A DNA stretch of 64,000 nt from Linyphia triangularis (taxonomy: Eukaryota > Arthropoda > Arachnida > Araneae > Linyphiidae): contig OZ021727.1 of NCBI GenBank assembly GCA_963978545.1, forward strand, positions 15,388,743-15,452,742, written 5' to 3'. Positions 35,073-45,389 of the stretch are shown piece by piece. The notes beneath the pieces were generated by a model. It was not told the DNA's origin. It saw only the letters and a list, made by a program, of their open reading frames with translations, and ran no database searches. Both the position numbers and the translations under genes were made by a program. Every line of letters starts with the position of its first letter. Within the stretch, counting starts at the first letter, position 1.

Positions 35073-37067
35073 CTAGGAATCGTGAGAAGTTATCGGCTGA
35101 ACGCGATCTTTATTTCTAAGATCGTACCGGTGTGAAAAAGATGCCTGAAGGTCAGAATTATTTTTGTGATCTATTCCCTTTTCCAAGATAAATTTATCGT
35201 ATCTCTTTTCTGCTAGTTTTAAACTACAGATGTGGATGCGTGTCTTAACGATTTGGGGGGATGTTAACAATTGAATGTCAAAGAGGTTTTTTGTGTGTAT
35301 CTTTGTAATCTTGTAGGGTCCTGTGAAATACTTTTTAAACTTGCCTGGGGTTTTGTAGTACACAATACTGTCAACTGTGAAATGTCTCTTGTGTGATTTA
35401 CTGATAGCATAATTTTGCTGTGTCAACTGTGCATTTTCAATGTGTTTAAAAGCCTGTTTCCTACATTCTTCTATTTGTAGCATTGTTTTCTCAACGTAAT
35501 TAGGATATCCCAACCAATCTAAATTTGATTTTTTACAAACCTTCATTGTGCTGAATATAGGTTCTATTTTACGACCAAAAAATAGCTGTGAAGGGGAAAA
35601 TCTTGTCGTAGAGTGAATTGAACTGTTATACATTGCCTTATGAATATCTAATGCTGATTGTAGATCAATTTTTTGCTCTTTTAAAGCCAAGATGGTGTTC
35701 TTAATCTCTAAATTCGTGGACTCGACTTTACCGTTGCACCAAGGAGCGTAAACAGGTGTGTGTATAAGGTGTACCCCTAATAATCTGTTTAATTCGGTAA
35801 AGCCCTTAGAAATGAAGTTACTACCATTGTCTGATAAAATGGTTTCTGGTACGCCGTATCTAGAAATGTACTGCATGAGACACTTAGCTATTTGTTGTGA
35901 TCCAATTGCTTCTAATTTATATAGATCTAAGTATCTACTAAAATTTTCTATGATACTTAATACGTAAGCGCCACACTTGAGCGGTCCCAAAATATCCATA
36001 GATAACTGTGCTCCAATTCTATTTGGAATATGTGCAAAACCTTGCGGTTTGAACTTTTGATAGCTTCGCTTCACTCTATTGCAAGTTTCACAACTCTTAA
36101 TGTAATTTGTGACATCCGAATATAACCCTTTCCAGTGAAATTTTTGCATTAAAAATTGAAACGTTTTAGCTATGCCAAAATGTGTAAAATGTGCGTTTTG
36201 AATTGCGTGAATTTGTAATGTGTCCGGTAGAACCACATTAAACATGTAGCTATCTACATCGTTTTCTGTAATTTTTCTCTTGAACATAAGTAATCCAGAA
36301 TCTTCATCCACAAAATAATTTTTAAATTTTGCCTTCAATTTGCCATTATCTCTGTGTAAAGCTTCCTTAATTTCCAGAATGTTAAGATCCCTATTTTGTT
36401 CCATAAGAATATTAGTATCATCTAATTTATGACCCTTGTTATCAGATAAATGATGTATGATGTTTGAGCTTTTCAGCTGATTGACTACACAATCCTCCCA
36501 AGCCTGATCTTCTTTGTTGATGTGAACGGAACCTTCGGATTGTGAAACTGTTCCAATGTTTTGGTTATACTGAGCCTGTGGTGTACTGAGTATGGTATTT
36601 ACGGAAGTAAGGTTTGTTTTAGGTATAGTATCATCTACATTTTTAGAACCTTCTGAAAGAATTTCTTTAATTCTCGTAGTATCTGTGTCCAATGTGACCT
36701 CAATATTTGGTATATTGACCATACGTGACAAATAGTCCGGTAAAACGTTGTCAATACCTCTGATGTACTGTATGTCGAAAGAGTAATAAGCCAATTCATT
36801 TAAAATCCTTGTAATTTTATTTGACTTGTTTTGAAGTTTGGAGAAATACTGTAGTGGTCTGTGGTCAGAAAAAACAGTAAATGTGCCCCCATACAAATAC
36901 TCACAGAAGTGTAAGATTGATTTATGTAAAGCAATAAGCTCAAGATAAATCGCTGGCTGCTTTTCCTCAAATTGTGAGTTCTTTTTAGAGAAATACGGCA
37001 ACAGGACAAAGTTTGTCACCATGATACTGAAAAAGACTGGCTCCAACTGACATTTTCGAAGCGTCAC
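35073..37067 (-). CDS. pol, C-terminal part: RNase H end and integrase
   Basis: Genuine pol sequence from about residue 24 (PYFSKKNSQFEEK); earlier residues belong to the wrong frame upstream of the frameshift. RNase H continues through SDHRPLQYF (about 67-75) and LPDYLSR. The integrase has an N-terminal zinc-binding region (H293, H296, C326, C329), then the catalytic core with D358 (LSMDILGP), D413 (LSDNGSNF) and E449 (NGKVES), 35 residues between the last two. The C-terminal region (about 560-650) is basic and ends naturally at TGA/TAA-type stop 35073. Integrase inserts the element cDNA into the host genome. Confidence 0.9.
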   Translation of the reverse strand: MTLRKCQLEPVFFSIMVTNFVLLPYFSKKNSQFEEKQPAIYLELIALHKSILHFCEYLYGGTFTVFSDHRPLQYFSKLQNKSNKITRILNELAYYSFDIQYIRGIDNVLPDYLSRMVNIPNIEVTLDTDTTRIKEILSEGSKNVDDTIPKTNLTSVNTILSTPQAQYNQNIGTVSQSEGSVHINKEDQAWEDCVVNQLKSSNIIHHLSDNKGHKLDDTNILMEQNRDLNILEIKEALHRDNGKLKAKFKNYFVDEDSGLLMFKRKITENDVDSYMFNVVLPDTLQIHAIQNAHFTHFGIAKTFQFLMQKFHWKGLYSDVTNYIKSCETCNRVKRSYQKFKPQGFAHIPNRIGAQLSMDILGPLKCGAYVLSIIENFSRYLDLYKLEAIGSQQIAKCLMQYISRYGVPETILSDNGSNFISKGFTELNRLLGVHLIHTPVYAPWCNGKVESTNLEIKNTILALKEQKIDLQSALDIHKAMYNSSIHSTTRFSPSQLFFGRKIEPIFSTMKVCKKSNLDWLGYPNYVEKTMLQIEECRKQAFKHIENAQLTQQNYAISKSHKRHFTVDSIVYYKTPGKFKKYFTGPYKITKIHTKNLFDIQLLTSPQIVKTRIHICSLKLAEKRYDKFILEKGIDHKNNSDLQASFSHRYDLRNKDRVQPITSHDS

Positions 37068-37884
37068 ATGCGAGATAAAATTTCTCTTTAATATTGACCT
37101 GTTTTAAAAAGGGTTTAGTAAAAAATTGCCTTTGTAGATTTTGAAAAGCTACATTATGCCTTTCTGTCCAAACAAACGGTGTGTTTTTTTTTGTTAATTC
37201 CTCCAAAACACTTGTGTAGTTAGCATAGTTCTTAATACTATCACGATAAAAATTAGTCAAACCATTGAATCGACGTAATTCCTTGATGTTTTTAGGAGTT
37301 TGGAAGCAGGTGATTTTTTGAGTGTTATATTCTGTTGGAGTGATTCCTGTTTGTGAAATTTCGTATCCCAAATATGTAATTTTTTCCCTAAAGAAATTGC
37401 ATTTCTCTGCACTTAAAGTTAAGTTGTTAGCCCTTAATCTCTCGAATACTAACTGCAGCTTATGTATCATTTCTTCAAAGCAGTTTGAAGGAATTATTAC
37501 GTCATCAATAAAGAAACGAATTCCATAACTTATCAAATCTCCCAATATCTCATGTATCAAATTTTGGAATATAGATGACGCTGTGACAAAACCATAAGGT
37601 AGACGGATAAATTTATATGTACCCCACATTGAGGCAAATCCAAACTTTTCAGAATGTTCCTCCATGCTTAACTGTAAGAATGCGCTATTAAAATCAATAA
37701 TGCTGTAAAATCGGTACCCACTTAAATCTGTGACCAAATCTTTGATTTTTGGTAAGATCTGTGGTGCTTTAACAATTAAAGAATTCAAAAGACGCATATC
37801 CAAACATAAGCGAAAGCGTTTCTTATCGTCATTATTTTCTGCCTTTTTTTTGACCATAAGCACAGGTGCCAAAAAATTCGTGTT
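36985..37884 (-). pseudogene. pol, reverse transcriptase and RNase H start, broken at both ends
   Basis: In the same frame as the protease segment but separated by a TGA at 37885-37887; it ends early at a 1-nt frameshift near 37000. Motifs, counted from codon 37872: RLCLDMRLLN (21-30), catalytic D60 in SIIDFNSAF, LPYGF (91-95), FIDD at 121-124 as the YxDD-equivalent with the other two Asp, ITYLGYEIS, and the start of RNase H at LACDAS. FIDD instead of YVDD/YLDD is a tolerated variant. Motif content is complete, so the lesions look recent. Confidence 0.9.
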
Positions 37885-39030
37885 TCACTTTCGAATGATG
37901 TTGGCTTCCAAAAGAGTGTCAATTTGAATTTTTGCCTCTTCTCTTAGAAGATGGGGTATGGGATAAGGCTTACACCCAATTGCAGAATCATGTTTTAAGA
38001 TTATATTAGGTTTTATAGCATCACAATGGCGTAAAGTTTTCATGGATTTTGAAAACACCATGTAGTTTTCCTGTAATAATTGACTCAGAATTTTGCAGTT
38101 GTTATCGTTGAGGTGACTCAAATCAAAATCGATGATGCCAAATTCCCGTTCTGGCAAATGCTTAATTTCCTCAGTAGCCGTAATCAAGTTAATCATTTGT
38201 GTGTTTGATTTTTGCGAATCATCAATTTGAAAATCTTTTTCAAAATACCCAACTTTCATCGATTTATTTAAGTGAAGAGTGTCTGGTGATTTGTTTTGAA
38301 CCAATGTACAAAATTCATTATTCTTCATGTAGTTAATGGACATGCTACACTCTAGTCGATTATTAAGTTGCATAGGTGTGAAACAAATGTCCCCCTCAAA
38401 ATTTTTATTTGTGTAATCCTTGCTTCTCAATTTAATGAAACTCGCTTCACCAGGCTCTAAGATGACTGCATGTGTCAAGAAAACAGAATTTGACTCCCCT
38501 TTTATGCAAAGGGTAGAGTCACAGAATTTGATTGTTGTCTTGTCTAGAAACTCCAGTTTACCCTCACGTAAGTTTACAATTACCCTATTTTCACTCAGAA
38601 ACTGCATGCCTAAAATAATCTGAAATTGCTCTTGAAACCTTTCGCTTGAGACGAAAAACGTAACCTTTAGCCTTTTATTTCCCACTTTTAAAATCGTCTC
38701 AATGCAATTTGTGTATTTTAATACTGACCCTGTTATGGTCGTAATTACCACATTTGAAGCGACACATTTAGTTTTGATTTTCTGTTTTATTAACATGTAA
38801 ACTTCCTTTGAGCATAAGCAGATATTTGCTCCTGTATCAAGAAGTGCTTTAAATTGTATTCCTGCGATTTCCGTTTGAATAATAGGTAAATTTGAAACAT
38901 TGTAACTGTTAAAATTGTTTAAATTCTTGATTTTCAAATTTCCCACCTGTAATTGTCTGGGTATACCTGCACTTCTGGTTTGATCTGAGCAACTGTTTAA
39001 GTGTTCTCCATGTCCCCCTGTGCTATGTCT
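37885..39030 (-). CDS. pol, N-terminal part: protease and RT start
   Basis: The pol frame opens after a stop at 39055-39057. If translated by -1 frameshifting it is entered at 39030; no ATG is needed. From the GTG at 38946: aspartic protease with D-T-G-A at residues 37-40 (FKALLDTGANICL) and the second conserved block ILGMQFL, then a ~170-residue linker, then the RT lead-in (PYPIPHLLREEAKIQI, LLEANIIRK). It ends at the TGA 37885-37887, where the homologous frame resumes immediately. The protease cleaves Gag and Pol in the particle. Confidence 0.88.
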   Translation of the reverse strand, partial: RHSTGGHGEHLNSCSDQTRSAGIPRQLQVGNLKIKNLNNFNSYNVSNLPIIQTEIAGIQFKALLDTGANICLCSKEVYMLIKQKIKTKCVASNVVITTITGSVLKYTNCIETILKVGNKRLKVTFFVSSERFQEQFQIILGMQFLSENRVIVNLREGKLEFLDKTTIKFCDSTLCIKGESNSVFLTHAVILEPGEASFIKLRSKDYTNKNFEGDICFTPMQLNNRLECSMSINYMKNNEFCTLVQNKSPDTLHLNKSMKVGYFEKDFQIDDSQKSNTQMINLITATEEIKHLPEREFGIIDFDLSHLNDNNCKILSQLLQENYMVFSKSMKTLRHCDAIKPNIILKHDSAIGCKPYPIPHLLREEAKIQIDTLLEANIIRK

Positions 39031-40160
39031 AAAAAATGATTTGAAGCTTGTGAATTATTGTTACCATGTGAATAATATCTACCTCTGCTTTGATTATTGT
39101 AGTAATAATTACCACGATTTTGTCTGTTCTGTCCCCTGACGTGCTGATTCGGATTTCTGAAGTACCTGTTTTGTGATATGTTACCTCTATTACCACCCCG
39201 TTGACCGGAATAACCGCCTCTCGCATTTTGGGTGTTCGGATATTGCTGGTTATGTCTATTTTGTTGTGGTATGTTAATCATACTCTTAAATGCCTCACAT
39301 TCCGTTGAAAAATGATCCCCCGACACTCCACATAAATAACACTGCATCGCTTGTACTTGCCCAGGAGGGTTTTGAGTAGTTGTTTGCATGCGATTGATTT
39401 GTTGTAACTGCTGCTCTTCTGATTGTGAGAAGGAGTTTTCCACCTTTAATGCATTAATTTTACATCTCGCAAACGTGTCAAGCGCCATTTGAGAATTTTT
39501 TGCTATTTCAATAGCTTGTTCGAATGATTTCGGGTTCAATTTTAGTACGTCTCGTTGAATTTCTGGTAGAAGCGCCCCTACGAATTTTGAGAGTCTAAGC
39601 TTGTCAATTACCGCTTTCGTATCTTGCGAGATTTCCGTTTGCGAGGTGCCCAAATATTTATTCGAAGCCACGACAAGTCTATGTGCAAACATTTTGACTG
39701 ATTCATTTTCTCTCATGTGACAGTTGGAGAAATCTAATTGGCACTGTCCCACATCTAATTCGTCCCGGAAAAAATCCATGATTTTATCCCTAACCAGATC
39801 ATAATTTTGGGAATTCATCAATTCTCTGTCTGACATAAGGTAGCGAAGCGCGTTCCACCGTAATTTCGATTTCAATATCGTGAGTTTCTCGGAGTCTTTC
39901 CACTTTGCCAGTAAAGCCACTTCGTCAAATTGTCGAAAAAAAAATTTCGTCTCATCTTTATTACCCTCATAATTTGCGGTTAATAAAGCTAAACCATTTA
40001 TTCTGCTAGCGCTCTCCATTTCAATGTTTTCCTGTGCCATTTTTTTATTATTTTGACTTCCGCTCGCACGCTGTTTAATTGTCTCGGCTCTGACTATATT
40101 AGCTGTAGTTGACCTCGTTTTGAAATTAGAAAGCGTCCTATTTCCACGAACCATATTCAA
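38997..40160 (-). CDS. gag polyprotein
   Basis: 387 residues, uninterrupted; structural protein forming the cytoplasmic particle. Residues about 60-230 fit a retrotransposon capsid (KFFFRQFDEVALLAKW, RWNALRYL, FAHRLVVASNKY). A CCHC zinc knuckle lies at C274, C277, H283 and C288, with five residues rather than the usual four before His. The tail (295-375) is rich in Arg, Gly, Asn, Gln and Tyr, typical of RNA-binding nucleocapsid ends. The start at 40160 gives MNMVRG; a second Met is at residue 3. The last codons overlap the pol frame by 58 nt. Confidence 0.9.
   Translation of the reverse strand: MNMVRGNRTLSNFKTRSTTANIVRAETIKQRASGSQNNKKMAQENIEMESASRINGLALLTANYEGNKDETKFFFRQFDEVALLAKWKDSEKLTILKSKLRWNALRYLMSDRELMNSQNYDLVRDKIMDFFRDELDVGQCQLDFSNCHMRENESVKMFAHRLVVASNKYLGTSQTEISQDTKAVIDKLRLSKFVGALLPEIQRDVLKLNPKSFEQAIEIAKNSQMALDTFARCKINALKVENSFSQSEEQQLQQINRMQTTTQNPPGQVQAMQCYLCGVSGDHFSTECEAFKSMINIPQQNRHNQQYPNTQNARGGYSGQRGGNRGNISQNRYFRNPNQHVRGQNRQNRGNYYYNNQSRGRYYSHGNNNSQASNHFLDIAQGDMENT
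39030..39036 (-). promoter_or_regulatory. -1 ribosomal frameshift heptamer TTTTTTA (gag-pol)
   Basis: On the minus strand gag reads CAT TTT TTA GAC, so the heptamer is phased X XXY YYZ. A -1 slip enters the pol frame at 39030, inside the 58-nt overlap (39054-38997), after the last upstream pol stop. A G-rich run (CAGGGGGACATGG) follows within ~10 nt and could take part in a stimulatory structure. Confidence 0.75.
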
Positions 40161-40249
40161 TTATAAAAACAATTTCGCAAATCACTATCATTCTAATTTT
40201 ACTTTCCATCAAATACCACTTATTCACTGAACAATATGCATTTCAAACT

Positions 40250-40264
40250 GAGTCCAAGGCACCA
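40250..40264 (-). promoter_or_regulatory. putative primer-binding site
   Basis: Six nt inside the 5' LTR the minus strand reads TGGTGCCTTGGACTC, beginning with the TGG that pairs with tRNA 3' CCA. I could not assign the tRNA with confidence. Confidence 0.6.
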
Positions 40265-40270
40265 TTTATA

Positions 40271-40942
40271 TGCCGTGAGTATTGTGGTTAGTTAACAAAC
40301 GTCAGAATTAATCTAAATGAACCTAATTTCGTGCATAAGTTAAAGCGTTGCAATAACTCAAATTCGTAACTTGAAATGATATTTATTCATGAACAATAGG
40401 TATTTAGACAAAACATTTCCTCAAAGCACGCTTAGTTAAGTCAGTGCTGAATCCATAGATTAAAAGCAAAATATAATATATCATAAAGATATCATAGGAC
40501 AACTAATAAATCATATTAACACTTTTTCATATTGACACTTTTGATTACTATACAGTATAAAGACTGGCTGAGCATTTGAATCAAGAAATTTCACTTACTG
40601 GCATATCAGGGTCAGGAAAATGGCGATCTCATGTGCGGGTCATTGCGTCCGATAAAAATGCATCTCTCTCTCTCAGGAATCACCGCTTGACCGACTTGCT
40701 ATCTCCCCAATTTCCTTCTGTCTCTTACGATCCCCCTCATAATTACATCAAAACTTCTCTCTCTACGCCATTGGAGCGGCTCGAATCCTTTATGGAATCG
40801 CCAACTCTTATTTGGCCAAACCCCTGTTTAAATATTCCCCCAAAAGCTTCGGACAGAAACTTAAGGGGCTATGCACTTGTTGCAGTTTTAAACAGACCCC
40901 TTAATACAATTTGTAAAATGTCTGTGGATATACAGCATGACA
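40271..40942 (-). repeat. 5' LTR (672 bp)
   Basis: Carries the element promoter. Lacks the 8-bp repeat present in the other LTR, otherwise identical by eye. The + strand 124-codon frame in it is spurious. Confidence 0.96.
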
Positions 40943-40947
40943 GTAGG
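40943..40947. repeat. LTR element target-site duplication, right (GTAGG)
   Basis: Matches 32061-32065 exactly. Confidence 0.92.
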
Positions 40948-41336
40948 TAATTTAGAAGAATTAACAGGACTTTTTACTTCTGCATAGTAAACGGCGGCGT
41001 CAGGTACTTGAAAATCAAAAAATCCTTATTTTTAGTTATTTTTCTGAAACATTTTTTTATGCAAATCTGTGTTATATTATGAAACTGAAATAATTATTTT
41101 ATTGTCAAATTTAAAAAGCAATCTTTTTTAAAATTAAAAAACTTGCAAATTGTGACGTTGCCGAAATTTTGTGTATAAAGTTTTTTTTTCCAACACTATC
41201 ACTTCATTTTTACATTAAATTTCTTATAATTCCTTTTATAAATTGTTTTCATGATTTTCAAATAAAGTATTTAAAAAAAAATTTAAAAATATTTTGTTCA
41301 AAAAACTGAATAAAACCCACAGTATACTTACCTTTT

Positions 41337-41346
<10 letters not shown>

Positions 41347-41404
<58 letters not shown>
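41347..41404. repeat. (AT)29 microsatellite, then (AC)3
   Basis: 58 nt of uninterrupted AT. Shorter TA tracts recur at about 41638-41656. Confidence 0.95.
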
Positions 41405-41411
<7 letters not shown>

Positions 41412-41839
41412 ATTCCCGAAGACAAACTAAATAAATATACATAAGAAATAATTGTGGAAAGTTTTATAAGCAGTAGTTTTTAAGTTATATCAATAAAAAA
41501 AAAGACAATAAATTATTTTCGAGAAAAACAGCTTCAAAGTTTCAAAATAACGTGGTCGAGATACAGTTCCCGTGTAACAATAACTTGAATATTTCAAGTT
41601 CTACCAATGATAGAAATAAAAAAATGTGTCCTTTTATTTATATATATATATATATAATATGAATGAACAATTTATATATTAATAAATATGTATATTATAT
41701 GATGAATATATATTATGTGAATGATAGAAAGAAACAAAAATTTTACGTCATTTTATTTAAAAATATATATATTATATTTTCGAAGTATTAACTAATCAAA
41801 TTTCTTGGACAAAAGCTGCCTAATTTAAAAGAAACTCTA

Positions 41840-42489
41840 CCATAGCTTAACGGCTTTGGCCGTGGACTTCACCCATCCAAGATGGCGTGGATGAAAATGG
41901 AGTGATCGTGCGCGACCTCCTGTTTTCAAGCTGGTTCAAATGGAATTTGTGACGTCATTGGAAACGTAGTTTGCTCTTTTGTGGTTTTGAATATTTTCAC
42001 CCAAAGTATCTGCTCCAAAATTTATAAGTTTAGAAATGATTTCGAGGGGCAAGACCGAACTTTTACAATGGCACTTTTGGCCAATAAAGTGTTAGTAGGT
42101 GGACCTGAATAAAGCCACTTAAATTTTAGTAAGATGGGCCTTCATGAAATTTTAGACTGAACTTTCTTTGCGATTCGCTAAGTGAAATTGGTGTTGAAAT
42201 ATAGTTTTTAAAAACCCTTGGCACAAAAATTTTACTATCAGAAGCGAGAGTTTTCAAATACCAAAATGTAGACCTTAGGGTTCTTTGCCCCGGCGATATG
42301 CTGGTGGCTGTGTTTGCTTGAGATGAGCAGTGCGACGGCCCTTTCGATTTGACGATTGTGTCGAGTGCGTTCTTAATTCTAGTATGGTATAAATGCAATA
42401 CAAGTAGTAGGTTATCCAACGACATGAATTGCTATTGGGCTCTGACCCGCTCGTAATAAATATGAGAAATATTATACCCCCCCCCCCCC
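41840..42489. other. GC-richer block ending in a C13 run
   Basis: More balanced composition, with CCAAGATGGCG and TGACGTCA words. It ends ATTATACCCCCC... at 42472-42489, resembling the end of the foldback element at 48174 (GCATTATACCC...). Minus frames of 99 and 78 codons here have no recognisable domain. Probably repeat-derived; no class could be assigned. Confidence 0.35.
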
Positions 42490-45125
42490 TAAACAGAGTA
42501 AAACCTTTCATAAGAATACACTAACCCTGTTTTTTCTTGAGTATTTTATACCAAAACCAAATAAAGCTGTATTAGAATCTAAATAAAATCTTCGAATAAG
42601 TCATGAGATGAAGCAGCAAGGTAAGTTATTTGGTTTAAGACTAGCAATATTAAAATATCATATAATTATGGTACTAATAATGAATTCAATTCACATTTTT
42701 CAAATACAATTAAATTTTTTTGTTGAACACGGAACATATAAAACGATAAATCATAAATAAATGAAGAGTCAATTACATAATGTGTGAGCATAAAATTACC
42801 TATTTATATTATAAATGATAATGATATTAGTGCAATTAAAAAAAAAAAAAAAAAAAAAACGTATATTAAAAAAAAAAAATCATCTAAAGAAGAAAATTCC
42901 TTATTTTATTCAATAAATTAAAGTATTATTGCATTTAAACATTATTCTGAGACGAAAATAATTTTAGCCAAGTTTTCGATGCAAATACCCCCGTGTACGT
43001 TGTCTTCCATCATATTTCAGTCACACTTGGGTTATTGCATGATTCGGTCATTTCTATGGTTATAACATACTTTTATTATTGCTTGAAATTCTTATTGCCA
43101 ATTTACATTATTGCGGATACTAGTTATTTATCGGAAATGTAATGTACTACCACTATCAAAAGATTATTAAGGATTATAATTATATTACGAATTAGATCAC
43201 ACCATTTTATGAGAATCAGAATTGATACTTAACCCTCATTGAATCGTTAGTGCAACCGCACATTTAGGAACTTCACAATTTATCAAAAGGCTTGTTGGAC
43301 ACCCAACAGTTGTCCTTGCTTCAAATCTTTTATAAGTTTCAGTTTGTGGTTTATAAAATTCGATCGTAATCAACTATTAGGATGATTTACTCCTTAATGA
43401 AAGAGTATACAAAATGGGAAAACAATTGCTCGATTTAACAAATTACTATTCAAATTTAATCTTCAATAGCGAATGATTTTAAGATTAAATTTTACTTCCG
43501 TTAGAAAATGTAATATATTCATAACTGTTATTAATTTTTCTAAAATTCTTTCATGTACAAACATGAAGAACGCATTTACCATTATATATTTATATCGTAA
43601 ATCAAACATAAAATACTTTTTTTCAACTCGTAATTGACTTAGAGCTATCAATATAAACTATAGCAAATATTTTAGTGGACATTTTTAGATTTATCATAGA
43701 ACATTGTGTAAAATAAAGTATATTGCATAAAAATGGACATACATTTATATCTTTACAAAGCTCTAAAGGTACTTTTATATCAACTCCTGAAGTAATGAAA
43801 AGCAGATATTAAACTTTGAGCAATGAAGTGCAAGTAACCGATCAACCATTATTTAGTTCATTGTTATCTTTTGTTTAACTAGTAAATATTCATCAATCTT
43901 AACGTAAGCAAGGTATTTAGTACTTTAAATCATATATATAATAGTAACTTCTATTAATTCAACAATAACTGAATAACAACTAAAATATTCACAAAAAATA
44001 CAAAATAAAAATTACTTTCAAAAATTTATTAGGGTACATCTACTAGAATAATTTATTATATATTAAAACCAAGAAATTATAGTGAATATTTCATATTATA
44101 AAATTTGAGACATCCCAAGAAAAAGTAATATCAATACCCATTTTCTATTCAATGCATTTAAATCTAATATCTACCTTGAATAATTTACTTTCTTATAGAT
44201 TCTCAATATCTCGAAATCTTCACTTTCAAAATAAGAAAAAAAAAAAAAGAGACCGTTTCCAAGGGAACGATTACGCATAACAGAGAACACACTTCAATAT
44301 ACTTTCCTTACTCAATGACAACTTTCTTTGAAGGTACATTGTTTGGAGGGTGTGTGAACTCAAAACACGAGTTTTCACTATATTCCTCAAACCCCTGCAG
44401 ACAAATCTTGGGAAAAACAAAGTTTGGAGCAACGGATTCGGGCAGTTTTCAGTTTGAATGGCTGACAATATCAATTTGCCCTCGTTCAACTTTGTAGTTC
44501 ATGTCTTCAAATTCTAGATAAAGAGATAAAACTGCAAGAAATAAAGTTGTTTGTCATATTGAGTTCAGACGTTTTCTTCTCTAGTCCAATAAAAAATTGT
44601 GGAGGATTTTTTTTTTTTTTTTTTGTTATTTAAGAAAATATAAAATTGTACTTATCTCTTTATTAAAGTAATTTTATTTTTACTTACCACCAGAGTTTTT
44701 AATATTTAGCTTATTGTTACTTTAAAAGTTTCGCCTCTTTGATTCCAATAAACAGATCAGATTAGAATTAGTGAAAAGTTTTCCAGGGAATTGTGTCGCC
44801 AAACTTGGTGGCATGTTTGTTTATAAAAATAATGCAAATCGGTCACTTTATATCTTCGACTTTAACACAAGGAGATTTCTGTCATTATATGTCTACAAAA
44901 TAACCTCGTGGTAACTTTCGCAGCTAATTAACAGTTTCACTCACGTATAAAATATTTTTAATCACAAGACGTTTCAAAAGTGACTACCTAGATTTAAATA
45001 TGGACATCACGAAAACAGTAACAAAATATCGCAAAAAAAAACTACTATAGGGCAATGTCGGAAACAGAGTTCTGGGAAGATTGGCCAATCGAGGACGAAT
45101 ATCAAGCATCGTACCAAAATATGAG
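42490..45125. other. no gene seen
   Basis: AT-rich DNA with A-runs at about 42839-42859 and 44236-44248 and a T-run at about 44607-44624. The opposed frames at 44271-44497 have no motif. Confidence 0.5.
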
Positions 45126-45129
45126 ATTT

Positions 45130-45380
45130 TTCAAAAAATAAACATGTCAAAACCAACATAAACCATATTTTTATCTCTCCGTCTTTCCTTAAAAAACTTT
45201 TCAATTTTAAAAATCTACATCAACATTTCAAATTCTTTCACCATATTTTTCTCAGCACTGAGCGAGATTGGCCAAGATCCGTAGCAACGGCCAACCTACT
45301 ACGGTTCACGCCGAGACTGGCTAATGTCGAGCCAATATTGTTAATTGAATTTAGCTACTGGGGGTACTTGCAAGCTTATA
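45130..45380. repeat. dispersed repeat, shared with 9.57-9.84 kb
   Basis: Same ordered blocks as 9565-9840 (CTCTCCGTCTTTCCTT, CATTTCAAA, CAGCACTG, GATTGGCC, GTAGCAA). Diverged. Confidence 0.5.
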
Positions 45381-45389
45381 TTCAGAAGA

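Larger units (their letters stand above)
32066..40942 (-). mobile_element. Ty3/gypsy-type LTR retrotransposon, 8.9 kb
   Basis: Full-length element, transcribed from right to left. Order on the minus strand: 5' LTR, primer-binding site, gag, protease-RT-RNase H-integrase, a 2.3-kb tail, polypurine tract, 3' LTR. The domain order with integrase last is that of Ty3/gypsy (Metaviridae), not Ty1/copia. No envelope-like gene with signal peptide or membrane segments was seen. Two lesions break pol (an in-frame TGA at 37885-37887 and a 1-nt frameshift near 37000), although the LTRs differ only by one 8-bp indel by eye. Confidence 0.95.
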
